From a virus, in the IMG/VR virus record IMGVR_UViG_3300017750_000140, positions 1-21,841 of that record: DNA of 21,841 nucleotides; one strand, 5' to 3'. Positions 1-7,977 of the stretch are shown here, in pieces. A program made the position numbers and the translations under genes. Under the pieces are notes generated by a model. The model ran no database searches, was not told the origin of the DNA, and saw nothing but the letters and a program-made list of their open reading frames with translations. Numbering within the stretch: the first letter of the stretch is position 1; every line of letters begins with the position of its first letter.

Positions 1-674
1 AAGAATATTTTACCCACGACACCGAATTAGCTATCGGTGAGTATTTAGCTTCCGATCATGAAGCAACTCGAAATAAAATATTTAACGACCGTATAAATTA
101 TTCGTTTTATAAATTAGCTGAAAATCTTATTCATACCTTTAAATTTTACTACACAGAAGTTGAATCGTTAGAAGATTTAAAACACGAAGTTGTTTGTTTT
201 CTTTTAGAAAAACTCCATTATTTTGATCCAACTAAAGGTTCTAAAGCATTTAGTTATTTTTCAATTGTAGGTAAAAATTACCTTATTCTTTATAACAATA
301 CAAATTATAAGAAGAAAAAAATTAAAGCAGACGTGTTGGCAGCTGATGAAGATGATAAAGTAATTCACGAACTTGGACGTCCTGAACGTAAAGAAGACAT
401 GAAAGATTTTATAGACTATTTTACAGCATACATAGATAAACATATGTTTAGGTTATTTAAAAAAGACCACGATAGAAAAGTGTGTGATGCTGTTAATATT
501 TTATTTAAACGTAGAGAAAATTTAGAGATTTTTAATAAAAAGGCCCTTTACATTTACATTCGTGAAATCACAAACGTAGACACTCCAGTAATTACTAAAG
601 TAACTAAAGTACTTAAGAAAAAATACCACGAATTGTATTCTGAATACGACAGAACAGGATATGTAAGAGTTTAA
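1..674 (+). CDS. 55: Late-transcription sigma factor, T4 gp55-like (5' partial)
   Basis: The frame is open from base 3 to a TAA at 672-674, giving 223 visible residues, and the true start lies before the window. A GTG at 333 could serve as a start but would cut off the most conserved part, so I reject it. Visible residues 74-92 (FDPTKGSKAFSYFSIVGKN) look like sigma region 2, the stretch that binds RNA polymerase and melts the -10 element, and compare with the FD..K..NP.AY.T segment of T4-type gp55. A lysine-rich patch (YKKKKIKADV) follows. In T4, gp55 joins host core polymerase with gp33 and the clamp gp45 to read late promoters. T4 gp55 is about 185 residues, so this one is longer. Placement just before the structural cluster fits late control. 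It could instead be another small phage sigma-70-like factor; the role is inferred from the region 2 pattern. Confidence 0.68.
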   Translation, partial: EYFTHDTELAIGEYLASDHEATRNKIFNDRINYSFYKLAENLIHTFKFYYTEVESLEDLKHEVVCFLLEKLHYFDPTKGSKAFSYFSIVGKNYLILYNNTNYKKKKIKADVLAADEDDKVIHELGRPERKEDMKDFIDYFTAYIDKHMFRLFKKDHDRKVCDAVNILFKRRENLEIFNKKALYIYIREITNVDTPVITKVTKVLKKKYHELYSEYDRTGYVRV

Positions 675-680
675 AAAATC

Positions 681-702
681 TATATTTATAACAAAATACA
701 AT
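681..702 (+). promoter_or_regulatory. Candidate late promoter / start element, copy 1
   Basis: This 22-base element in the 28-base gap before the 703 gene reads TATATTTAT followed by AACAAAATACAAT and touches the ATG. It matches the element at 14761-14782 at 21 of 22 positions and the one at 4107-4128 at 18 of 22 without gaps. All three lie immediately before a start that follows a real gap. If the TATA-like part is a -10 box, the transcript would begin at or a few bases before the ATG. The promoter role is inferred from position and recurrence; a translation-initiation signal is the alternative. Confidence 0.5.
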
Positions 703-1056
703 ATGGATTCATTAAATCAAGTAATATTTGACGATAAAACCTTTTCTGATCTCCTTAAAGAGATTCACGTTAATCAAAAGAAAAAAGGTAAACAAATTGG
801 TCAACTCATAGCTGAGTTAAGGCCCCTTATTCAAAATTTAGGAGATGCCACTGTTGTTGTTCCATTAATTAAAGAATATATGGAAATCAGTGTTAAAAAC
901 GACGACCATCTTCTAAAAATGGCAGCTATAGTACAACGTTTATCTACAGGTAACGCAACTGGTGGTGGTGGAGACATGTTAACTGAAGAAGAAATGAATC
1001 AACTTCAAAATATTGTAGAAGAAACAGAAAAAGGGAAAGATGTCAACAACTCTTAA
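703..1056 (+). CDS. Small helical protein of unknown function
   Basis: I do not recognise this 117-residue protein. It is almost entirely predicted alpha-helix: residues 10-45 are charged (DDKTFSDLLKEIHVNQKKK and onward), residues 46-82 contain a VVVPLIKEYMEISVKNDDHLL segment, then come a Gly-rich hinge at 85-90 (ATGGGG) and an acidic helix at 92-110. It has no signal peptide, membrane segment or cysteine. The start is supported by the promoter-like element ending at 702. The end overlaps the spike gene by 17 bases, so the two are probably translated together. A chaperone-like or accessory virion role next to the spike gene is possible but only guessed from position. Confidence 0.75.
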   Translation: MDSLNQVIFDDKTFSDLLKEIHVNQKKKGKQIGQLIAELRPLIQNLGDATVVVPLIKEYMEISVKNDDHLLKMAAIVQRLSTGNATGGGGDMLTEEEMNQLQNIVEETEKGKDVNNS

Positions 1057-2833
1057 AAAAAATATTAAAAAACTTATTGAGGGCACAGGACAAAAACTTA
1101 CTGCCGTTAGAGTTATTGATATAATTTTAGATATTAATCATCCAAAAGCTATTGAATTTGGTGGGTATGATTCTATAGGAACTATTTTTTATACTATTTT
1201 AGAAAATAATACCCCTTTAGAAGAGGTTAGTAGTGCTAATATTGCACGACCAATGTCTTCTAATATAAAACATTACCCTTTAAAAAATGAAATTGTTTTA
1301 ATTATATCATCTAAAGATAAAGATATATATAATTCTAAAGGATCCTCAACAGCTTATTATTTTTCTACATTAAATATATGGAATCATCCACATCATAATG
1401 CTCTACCTTCAGTTAAGGGACTTAAAAATACCCCAACAGAACAAGATTATGAAAAAACTGAAGCAGGTATAGTAAGAAAAGTTACAGATGAGGGTACAGA
1501 CATTAATTTAGGTAAATATTTTAGTGAAGCATTAAATATTAAACCCTTATTACCTTATGAAGGGGATTATATTATAGAAGGTAGATTTGGCAATTCTATA
1601 AGATTAGGATCTACTAATATAGGGGAGGATATACCAGATGAAAATAATAATAATTGGAGTAATATAGGTAATACAGGAGATCCCATCACTATTATACGAA
1701 ATGGTCAATCAAATGATTTAGATAATAAAGGATGGGTACACACAGTAGAAAATATAAATGATGATTTAACGTCTTTATACTTAACTTCAAATCAACAACT
1801 ATCTAATTTTAGAGTAGCATCTACTAATTTTCAATCATATCAAGCAAAATTAGTACTACCTGAAGACTTAGAAACTACTTTAACTGATCCCCAATTAAAT
1901 ATTATGGTTGAACCTGAATTACCTGTAAAAGATCCACTAGAAACAACACCTACAATTTCTACCCCTCCTTCAGACCCCCCTATTTTATCCTCTCCCCCAG
2001 TTATAGAAGAGGAAGAAGGAGAACAATCACCCTTTGATTTATTTATGACAGATCCTGAAAACTTCTCTATACAAGAAATAGAAGGCGAAACAGAAGACCA
2101 AACAATTACCCCTACATCAACAGAAAAATCGAATCCAAATAATGTAGAAACTGACACAACGGGACCTATAGATAATGTAGAAAAAGTAGGAAAATATTTT
2201 TCTTTAGAAAAATGCTTTACTTCCGAAATAGCACGTACTGGTATTAAAGATGGAGAATATGTGTTAGCGAATGGGGAATTATTAAGTCCCCGAATTGAAG
2301 TTGATGTTTATATAGATGCCATAAAAAGAGGAGGAAAATCATTTAAAAGTGTCGGATGTAATAATTTACCTGGTATAGATGGTTATGCTAGTAAAGAAAC
2401 TATAATTAATAATCTTAAAGCTTTATTTGAAAATGTAGTTGATAAAATATATGAAAAATATCCTAATATGGAAATAAATTCAGCTTATAGAACTAAATTA
2501 TTAAATGATGCTGTAGGATCTAACGATAATTCAAATCATCTATATGGTCAAGCTATTGATATTAAAGTACCAGGTGTAAGAACATCTGAAATATTTAATT
2601 GGATTGTAGGGGGTGGTATACCTGATTGGCATCAAGTAATTTGGGAATATCCAGAAAATGGAGAAAGAAGTTGGGTCCATATAGCATATATGAAAAGTGG
2701 AAATAAGAAGAAACGTACACTAGCAACATCAAATTCTAAATTAAAAGAATGGAACAAAGCAGGTAACGAAACCTATTCTAATATGATAACAGCAGGAAAT
2801 TTAACAGCAGACCAATCTAAAGTATTATCATAA
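1040..2833 (+). CDS. Baseplate spike / hub protein with OB-like domain and C-terminal M15 zinc peptidase
   Basis: 597 residues in three parts. Residues about 20-245 resemble the N-terminal OB domain of T4-type gp5 spike proteins as found in marine phages: IGTIFYTIL, then ARPMSSNIKHYPLKNEIVLI, then IEGRFGNSIRLGSTN and GDPITIIRNGQ. Residues about 270-378 are a low-complexity Pro/Glu/Thr linker. Residues about 400-575 are a peptidase M15-type domain: SNHLYGQAIDI at 498-508 carries the first Zn ligands (His500, Asp507), IWEY the probable catalytic Glu, and WVHIAY at 545-550 the third ligand (His547). M15 enzymes cut peptide crosslinks of peptidoglycan. The expected role is the cell-puncturing spike that opens the cell wall during injection, standing where T4 gp5 has a lysozyme. 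The ATG at 1040 lies inside the previous gene after AGGGAAAG, the only weak SD-like sequence I saw. The stop overlaps the next ATG (TAATGA). Confidence 0.8.
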   Translation: MSTTLKKNIKKLIEGTGQKLTAVRVIDIILDINHPKAIEFGGYDSIGTIFYTILENNTPLEEVSSANIARPMSSNIKHYPLKNEIVLIISSKDKDIYNSKGSSTAYYFSTLNIWNHPHHNALPSVKGLKNTPTEQDYEKTEAGIVRKVTDEGTDINLGKYFSEALNIKPLLPYEGDYIIEGRFGNSIRLGSTNIGEDIPDENNNNWSNIGNTGDPITIIRNGQSNDLDNKGWVHTVENINDDLTSLYLTSNQQLSNFRVASTNFQSYQAKLVLPEDLETTLTDPQLNIMVEPELPVKDPLETTPTISTPPSDPPILSSPPVIEEEEGEQSPFDLFMTDPENFSIQEIEGETEDQTITPTSTEKSNPNNVETDTTGPIDNVEKVGKYFSLEKCFTSEIARTGIKDGEYVLANGELLSPRIEVDVYIDAIKRGGKSFKSVGCNNLPGIDGYASKETIINNLKALFENVVDKIYEKYPNMEINSAYRTKLLNDAVGSNDNSNHLYGQAIDIKVPGVRTSEIFNWIVGGGIPDWHQVIWEYPENGERSWVHIAYMKSGNKKKRTLATSNSKLKEWNKAGNETYSNMITAGNLTADQSKVLS

Positions 2834-3300
2834 TGAGTTACATACCCGAACAACCAAATATATATCAAGGTAAACAAGCAATAATAAATTCAGACAGAAT
2901 TTTATTTAATGCTAAGGAAGATTCTATCCTTTTATTTTCAAATAAAGCTATAGGATTTAGTACTAATGGTAATTTTCATTTTGACACTGGAAATAATGAA
3001 GAAAATAAATTCATAGTAAATGCTCCTAATATTTATTTAGGATTACAAGACAATGGAAATTACCCTATAGATTCTGCTTTATTAGGCGATAAAACTGAAG
3101 AATGGTTAATAGAATTATTAGATATGATAGAAGGATTAATGAATGATGTTAAATATAAAGTAGCATACACCGCAGGTAAAGAAGGAAAAACTAAACCTCA
3201 TCCTGACAATGAATCTATGTTATCTTTAAGATACCAACAAATTGAAAGATTAAAAACTGACATAAAAGATATAAAAAGTAAACGTATAAAAGTAGTATAA
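2833..3300 (+). CDS. Small beta-repeat protein, candidate spike tip
   Basis: 155 residues. Residues about 14-72 alternate short beta-like strands: IINSDRILFNA, SILLFSNKAIGFSTNG, FHFDT, FIVNAPNIYLG. This is the kind of repeat seen in the C-terminal beta-helix of gp5/VgrG-type spikes. A short motif ALLGDKTEEWLIELLDMIE (82-100) follows, similar to the helix that closes such regions in phage spike proteins, and the tail is helical and basic. The gene overlaps the peptidase-bearing spike gene by one base (TAATG) and the next gene by one base, so all three should be translated in a coupled way. I infer that it supplies the beta-helical shaft or tip which the upstream spike protein lacks. This is a pattern judgement, not a recognised family; a small baseplate plug protein is the alternative. 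Confidence 0.6.
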   Translation: MSYIPEQPNIYQGKQAIINSDRILFNAKEDSILLFSNKAIGFSTNGNFHFDTGNNEENKFIVNAPNIYLGLQDNGNYPIDSALLGDKTEEWLIELLDMIEGLMNDVKYKVAYTAGKEGKTKPHPDNESMLSLRYQQIERLKTDIKDIKSKRIKVV

Positions 3301-4100
3301 TGGCAGTAGAAGCTATAAGAAATTTATTAAACCAAAGTGATAAAGCTATTTTTGATGTAAAAAATAAGCTTAAGGAAGAAAAAGACAAGGGTATTTCTAA
3401 GGTAAAAGAACAACTTCCTACTCAAGAAGAAATCACATCACAAGTTAAATCAAATGTTTGTAGTACTGAAACCGCAGGCGCTATAGATAAAAATTTTAAT
3501 AATCTTAAAGATAAAGTAAATGGTATAAAAGGTAAATTAGAAGGGGGAATTAAAAAACTACAAGCTTTGAAAGCAAAACTAGATAAAATCACAGAATGGA
3601 TGGAAAAAATAAGTAAACTTTTAGTAGCTTTAAAATCAATAATATTAATATGTGATATAATTGTTAAAGTATTACCTAAAGCTTTAAATTTTCTCACAGG
3701 ATTATTAGCTAATGGTTTTGCTATTAAAAAACTATCAGACTTAATAGATAAAGCTAAATCAAAAGTTGAAAATTTTAAAGCTTCAATAACCTCCTTTACG
3801 AAAGCAGTATTAAGTATCACAGCTGCCGCCTCTATTCCGGGCCTCCTTATAGATGCAGCTATTGCAGCTTTACAAAAAATTATTAATTTTATATCATCAC
3901 TTATGAGTATCTTAGAACAATTATATTTAGGATATTTAGCCCAATGTAATTTACCATCAGACCCACCTATTAATTCAGATGGTAGTCTTAATTTAGGTTT
4001 AATCATAGACGGATTAGAACAAAACGAAAAAACAGAAATTATAGAAAAAATTTATAACGCTAATTTTGAAACAATAGGATATAGACGTTATAAAGCTTAA
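3300..4100 (+). CDS. Coiled-coil protein with long hydrophobic helices, probable tail/baseplate component
   Basis: 266 residues, not assigned to a family. Residues 1-100 are Lys/Glu-rich and heptad-like (NLLNQSDKAIFDVKNKLKEE, then DKVNGIKGKLEGGIKKLQAL), consistent with a coiled coil. Residues about 103-145 contain LLVALKSIILICDIIVKVL and FLTGLLANGFAI, and residues about 168-215 contain LSITAAASIPGLLIDAAIAA and IINFISSLMSILEQLYLGYL, two strongly hydrophobic helical stretches. Coiled coil plus hydrophobic helices recalls tape-measure proteins or membrane-inserting tail proteins, but 266 residues is far too short for a normal myovirus tape measure. It sits between the spike genes and the wedge gene gp25, so a role at the tail tip or in membrane passage is reasonable but inferred. 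The start overlaps the previous stop (TAATG). Confidence 0.7.
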   Translation: MAVEAIRNLLNQSDKAIFDVKNKLKEEKDKGISKVKEQLPTQEEITSQVKSNVCSTETAGAIDKNFNNLKDKVNGIKGKLEGGIKKLQALKAKLDKITEWMEKISKLLVALKSIILICDIIVKVLPKALNFLTGLLANGFAIKKLSDLIDKAKSKVENFKASITSFTKAVLSITAAASIPGLLIDAAIAALQKIINFISSLMSILEQLYLGYLAQCNLPSDPPINSDGSLNLGLIIDGLEQNEKTEIIEKIYNANFETIGYRRYKA

Positions 4101-4106
4101 TTTAAT

Positions 4107-4128
4107 TATATTTATTAACAAACACAAT
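4107..4128 (+). promoter_or_regulatory. Candidate late promoter / start element, copy 2
   Basis: In the 32-base gap before the 4133 gene, TATATTTATT is followed by AACAAACACAAT. It matches the 681-702 element at 18 of 22 positions without gaps, and better if a one-base gap is allowed within the TATA part. It lies 4 bases before the ATG and there is no Shine-Dalgarno sequence. The recurrence at a transcription-unit boundary suggests a promoter for the gp25-gp6 wedge block. Confidence 0.42.
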
Positions 4129-4132
4129 TATT

Positions 4133-4522
4133 ATGAAGGCAAGCGCTTTTGAAAATTTATTTAGAAAAGTCGTAAGAGAAGAAATAGATTATGCTCTTCG
4201 ACGTGAAATTAAAACACTTAAGGAAGACTTACGTGACGAATTAAAACCTACAATTATAGAACAACAAGTACAACGTACACCAGTACCACAAAATGTACAA
4301 ACTTCTTTAAAAGAAAAAATTATGGGCAATTCCCCCGCTCAAAGTTTTACCTCTAATGGAGCCTTAAATGATTTATTAAATGAAACAGCTCAAGGAAGTA
4401 CAAATCTTGAATCAACATTAACTCCAGAAGCCCCAATACCCACCGAAGTTTCAAATGTAGTAAATAGAGATTATCGTGAATTAATGAGAGCAATAGATAA
4501 AAAGAAAAATAGCAGACCTTAA
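4133..4522 (+). CDS. Small helical protein, probable baseplate accessory
   Basis: 129 residues, not recognised. Residues 4-40 form one charged helix (AFENLFRKVVREEIDYALRR, then EIKTLKEDLRDELK), likely a coiled coil. Residues 45-100 are polar, Gln/Pro/Thr-rich and probably disordered. The end (YRELMRAIDKKKNSRP) is basic and helical. The layout of an oligomerising helix plus a flexible tail resembles small adaptor or chaperone proteins. It is the first gene after the second promoter-like element and overlaps the gp25-like start (TAATG), so its product is probably made in step with gp25. Confidence 0.7.
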   Translation: MKASAFENLFRKVVREEIDYALRREIKTLKEDLRDELKPTIIEQQVQRTPVPQNVQTSLKEKIMGNSPAQSFTSNGALNDLLNETAQGSTNLESTLTPEAPIPTEVSNVVNRDYRELMRAIDKKKNSRP

Positions 4523-4929
4523 TGGCAATTATTAATAAAAATAGAAGAATTAACCCATTAGACATTAATCAAGATGTTACTATAGGGGTTCGTTTTCCTC
4601 TTAATAATGTTAATATATTTAAAGGTACAACCACAGTTAAAGAACAAGTTAAAAGTAACTTAATTAATTTATTATTAACTGAACAAGGTGAACGTGTAAA
4701 CGAACCTGATTTTGGTGTTGGGTTAAAAAGATTATTATTTGAACAAAATATTAACAAAGAAAAATTAGAAGAAAAAATTAATTTCCAAATTGGTTTTTAC
4801 ATACCTGAAATTACTTTAATGTCAGTTTCAGTAGGTTCTATAGATGATGAAAATAAAGTATATTTAACAATATCATATAGATTTAATTTGGATGGAGCAA
4901 CAGATGCTCTAACCACAACATTTGAATAA
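4522..4929 (+). CDS. 25: Baseplate wedge subunit, T4 gp25-like
   Basis: 135 residues, the usual size of the GPW/gp25 family. Residues 20-68 carry the family signature: GVRFPLNNVNIFKGTTTVKE, then LINLLLTEQGERVNEPDFGVGL, with the Glu-Pro pair (61-62) at the place of the conserved EPR motif (here EPD). gp25 is homologous to type VI secretion TssE. It joins the wedge to the central hub and helps start sheath assembly. The C-terminal half (INFQIGFYIPEITLMSVSVG) continues the fold. The gene overlaps its upstream neighbour and the gp6-like gene by one base at each side, and the gp25-gp6 pairing is standard in myoviruses. Confidence 0.92.
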   Translation: MAIINKNRRINPLDINQDVTIGVRFPLNNVNIFKGTTTVKEQVKSNLINLLLTEQGERVNEPDFGVGLKRLLFEQNINKEKLEEKINFQIGFYIPEITLMSVSVGSIDDENKVYLTISYRFNLDGATDALTTTFE

Positions 4930-6818
4930 TGGCATATAGTAAAGTATCAAATAAAACACAAGATAAAGATGTAAAATATCTTAATAAGGATTTTAATTCT
5001 TACAAAAATCAGTTAATGGAATTTGCGGAAGTTTACTTTCCTAATAGTTTTAATGATTTTAGTGAAGGTAATCCAGGAATGATGTTTCTTGAAATGGCCG
5101 CTTACGTTGGTGACGTTTTATCATTTTACACTGACACCCAATTACGTGAATCATTTTTAACTTTAGCCCAAGAAAAGGAAAATCTGTATAATTTAGCTTA
5201 TGCTATGGGTTACAAACCTAAGGCAACCTCAGCTGCATCTGTTGATTTAGAAATATTTCAATTAGTTCCTTCTTTACCAAATAATGATTTTAAACCAGAT
5301 TTTAATTACGCATTAAAAATAGATGAAAATTCATCATTTAAATCTACTGAAGGTTCTATATTTTACATAAGTAACCAAGTTGATTTTAGTTATTCAAGTT
5401 CATTCTCCCCCACAGATGTAAGTATATATCAATATAATGATAATAATGACCCCGAATATTACTTACTTAAAAAATCTACTCAGGCAATTTCAGGTGAGAG
5501 AAAAACCCAAACATTTACTGTAGGTTCAGCTGAACAATTTAAAACACTAACATTATTTGATGGAAGTATTATATCAATTGAATCAGTAGTTGATAGTGAA
5601 GGAAATAATTGGTCTGAAGTTCCTTATTTAGCACAAGATACAATTTTTGAAGAAATTGAAAACACAGGTGCAAATGATCCTGAATTAAATCAATATAATC
5701 AACAAACACCTTATCTTTTAAAATTAAAAAGAGCATCAAGACGATTTGTATCTAGATTTAAAGCTAATAATGAATTAGAAATACAATTTGGAGCGGGTAC
5801 AAGTGATAAAGCCGATGAAGAAATTATCCCTAACCCAGATAATATAGGTTTGGGGATTAAAGATGGAAGGTCATCATTAAACCAAGCTTATGATCCATCT
5901 AATTTTTTATATACTAAGGCATATGGACAAGTACCTGCCAATACTACATTAACAGTAACATATTTAGTAGGAGGAGGTTTAAATGCTAATGTAAATTCAA
6001 ATACAATCACTAAAGTTGAAACTTTATTTCCCGTCAATAAACCCAACTTAAATCCATCAATATTAAAATTTATTCAATCATCAGTAGCTTCTACAAATAA
6101 AGAAGCAGCAAAGGGTGGGGGAGCAGGTGATTCAGTAGAAGATATTAGACTAAATACAATGGCTAATTTTTCTGCACAACAAAGAGCAGTAACAAAAGAA
6201 GATTATTTAATAAGAACTTTATCTCTACCTCCTAAATTAGGTAGAGTAGCAAAAGCTTACATAATACAAGATGATCAATCTTCACCATTACTAACATCAC
6301 CAGAACGTATACCTAATCCATTAGCATTAAATTTATACACTTTAGGATATAATTCATCTAAACAACTAACAACACTAAATACAGCTACTAAAACAAATTT
6401 AGCGACGTATTTAGAACAATATAGAATGTTAACAGATGCTATTAATATTAAAGATGCATTTGTAATTAATTTTGGATTAGATTTTGAAATTACAGCTTTT
6501 AAAAGTTATAATAATCAAGAAGTAATACTCCAATGTATAACTGAACTGAAAAATTACTTTAACGTAGACAGATGGCAAGTTAATCAACCTATTATTATAT
6601 CGGAGATATCTAATTTATTAGCGGGTGTTACTGGTGTACAAACGGTTGAAAAAGTAACATTAGAAAATAAAAATGGGGTATCTTTAGGATATTCACAGTA
6701 TAAATATGATTTTGAAGGTGCCACAAGAAAAGGCGTAATATACCCTTCATTAGACCCAAGTATTTTTGAATTAAAATACCCAAACACAGATATTAAAGGA
6801 CGCGTAACAACATACTAA
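4929..6818 (+). CDS. 6: Baseplate wedge subunit, T4 gp6-like
   Basis: 629 residues, close to T4 gp6 (660). The N-terminal part at residues 18-98 is typical of gp6: DFNSYKNQLMEFAEVYFPNS, then GNPGMMFLEMAAYVGDVLSF, YTDTQLRESFLTLAQEKENL and YNLAYAMGYKPK. Around residues 408-425 comes the Baseplate_J-like stretch NFSAQQRAVTKEDYLIRTL. gp6 dimers tie neighbouring wedges into the continuous ring of the baseplate and, with gp7 and gp53, make the wedge core. It directly follows gp25 with a one-base overlap (TAATG) and is followed by the next gene after a single base. Confidence 0.9.
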   Translation: MAYSKVSNKTQDKDVKYLNKDFNSYKNQLMEFAEVYFPNSFNDFSEGNPGMMFLEMAAYVGDVLSFYTDTQLRESFLTLAQEKENLYNLAYAMGYKPKATSAASVDLEIFQLVPSLPNNDFKPDFNYALKIDENSSFKSTEGSIFYISNQVDFSYSSSFSPTDVSIYQYNDNNDPEYYLLKKSTQAISGERKTQTFTVGSAEQFKTLTLFDGSIISIESVVDSEGNNWSEVPYLAQDTIFEEIENTGANDPELNQYNQQTPYLLKLKRASRRFVSRFKANNELEIQFGAGTSDKADEEIIPNPDNIGLGIKDGRSSLNQAYDPSNFLYTKAYGQVPANTTLTVTYLVGGGLNANVNSNTITKVETLFPVNKPNLNPSILKFIQSSVASTNKEAAKGGGAGDSVEDIRLNTMANFSAQQRAVTKEDYLIRTLSLPPKLGRVAKAYIIQDDQSSPLLTSPERIPNPLALNLYTLGYNSSKQLTTLNTATKTNLATYLEQYRMLTDAINIKDAFVINFGLDFEITAFKSYNNQEVILQCITELKNYFNVDRWQVNQPIIISEISNLLAGVTGVQTVEKVTLENKNGVSLGYSQYKYDFEGATRKGVIYPSLDPSIFELKYPNTDIKGRVTTY

Positions 6819-6819
6819 A

Positions 6820-7977
6820 ATGGCATACTACTCTATATTCCCCGAAAAAACATCAACAATATATAGTCACCCTGATAGACTTGAATTAAATACGGGTAAT
6901 GATGAAATTATTGAACTAATAAAGGAAAAAGGAAATTCAGGATCTGATTATTATCCATCAAGAGTTTTAATTCAATTTAAGGATGAAGATATAAATAAGG
7001 CATATAATATATTTAAATTAAATCCTAATTATATAGATAATGACACAGAAGCCTCATTAATATTACCCGCTTTCTTAGAATTATTTTCCACAGAACATCA
7101 AAATTTAGGACAACTCCAAGAATTAGAAATATTCCCACTATCCCAATCATGGAATGCAGGTACAGGAAAATACTCGGACAAACCCCAAACCTCAAATGGA
7201 TGTACTTGGAAATATTCAGATAACTCAATTCGTACTACAAATTGGTCTACAGAATTTAATAACTATTCTACGGGATCTATAGAAAGTGAAATAATTAAAG
7301 CGGGTGGGGGTACATGGTACACCTCCTTCCCCGGTAGATTTGACAATGTTTTATATACCCAATCATTCAACAATGTAGACATATTAGACATAAATGTAGA
7401 TATAAAGAATCAAGCTTATTATTGGAATAATGGAACAATAGAAAATAATGGACTTATTATTAAATATAATAATAATATAGAAACATACACACCTAGTAGT
7501 GTAGGTAACTTACAATTTTTTTCTGTTAATACTCACACAATCTACCCCCCTAAATTAACTTTTAAATGGGATGATAGTGTACATTATTCCCAGTCAATAG
7601 CTAAAACTAAGGGGGAATTAAATGTTTCTTTATATAGAAATAAAAAAGAATACAATCAAAATGATGAAGCCATAATTAGGTTACATGTAAGAGACAAATA
7701 TCCTACACGACAATTTACATCCTCATCTAATTACTTAAACCCCGGATATTTTACAACCTCCTCTTTTTATAGTATTAGAGATGCCCACACAGAGGAAGAA
7801 ATTATCCCGTTTGATAATGATTACACTAAATTAAGTGCTGATGATGAAGGAATGTATTTTAAATTATATATAAAAAGCTTACAACCCGAAAGATATTATC
7901 GTATTTTATTTAAACATACAAATAATGATGGTACTGAAATTTATGATAATAATTACCACTTTAAAGTAGTTAGATAA
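6820..7977 (+). CDS. Virion protein with DNRLRE-like beta domain
   Basis: 385 residues. Residues about 1-230 fit the pattern of DNRLRE-type domains, beta modules of extracellular and virion proteins: SRVLIQF (47-53), SLILPAFLELF (79-89), LEIFPLSQSWNAGTGKY (102-118), CTWKYSD (128-134), then DILDINVDIKNQAYYWNNGT and IENNGLIIKYNN. Residues about 255-385 form a second, Ig-like beta region ending SLQPERYYRILFKHTNND and FKVVR. It lies in the wedge block after gp6 and is coupled to the next gene by TAATG, so it is probably a baseplate or fibre-attachment protein, perhaps in the position that gp8 or gp10 hold in T4. The DNRLRE match is by eye and moderate. Confidence 0.62.
   Translation: MAYYSIFPEKTSTIYSHPDRLELNTGNDEIIELIKEKGNSGSDYYPSRVLIQFKDEDINKAYNIFKLNPNYIDNDTEASLILPAFLELFSTEHQNLGQLQELEIFPLSQSWNAGTGKYSDKPQTSNGCTWKYSDNSIRTTNWSTEFNNYSTGSIESEIIKAGGGTWYTSFPGRFDNVLYTQSFNNVDILDINVDIKNQAYYWNNGTIENNGLIIKYNNNIETYTPSSVGNLQFFSVNTHTIYPPKLTFKWDDSVHYSQSIAKTKGELNVSLYRNKKEYNQNDEAIIRLHVRDKYPTRQFTSSSNYLNPGYFTTSSFYSIRDAHTEEEIIPFDNDYTKLSADDEGMYFKLYIKSLQPERYYRILFKHTNNDGTEIYDNNYHFKVVR

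Noticed and set aside
333-674. A start at GTG 333 for the sigma factor gene
   Set aside because: The frame is open without stops back to base 3 and the upstream part encodes the sigma region 2 motif (FDPTKGSKAFSYF).
1840-2157. A 105-codon minus-strand open frame
   Set aside because: It mirrors the low-complexity Pro/Glu linker of the spike gene, giving a Ser/Val/Gly-rich sequence typical of a shadow frame.
3422-4006. A 194-codon open frame on the minus strand
   Set aside because: It lies wholly inside the plus-strand 3300-4100 gene, has no start context of its own and no recognisable protein; every other gene is on the plus strand.
6699-6706. A perfect T4 late box TATAAATA
   Set aside because: It is inside the gp6-like gene (codons for YKYD) about 115 bases before the next start, whose translation is already coupled; chance is likely at this base composition.
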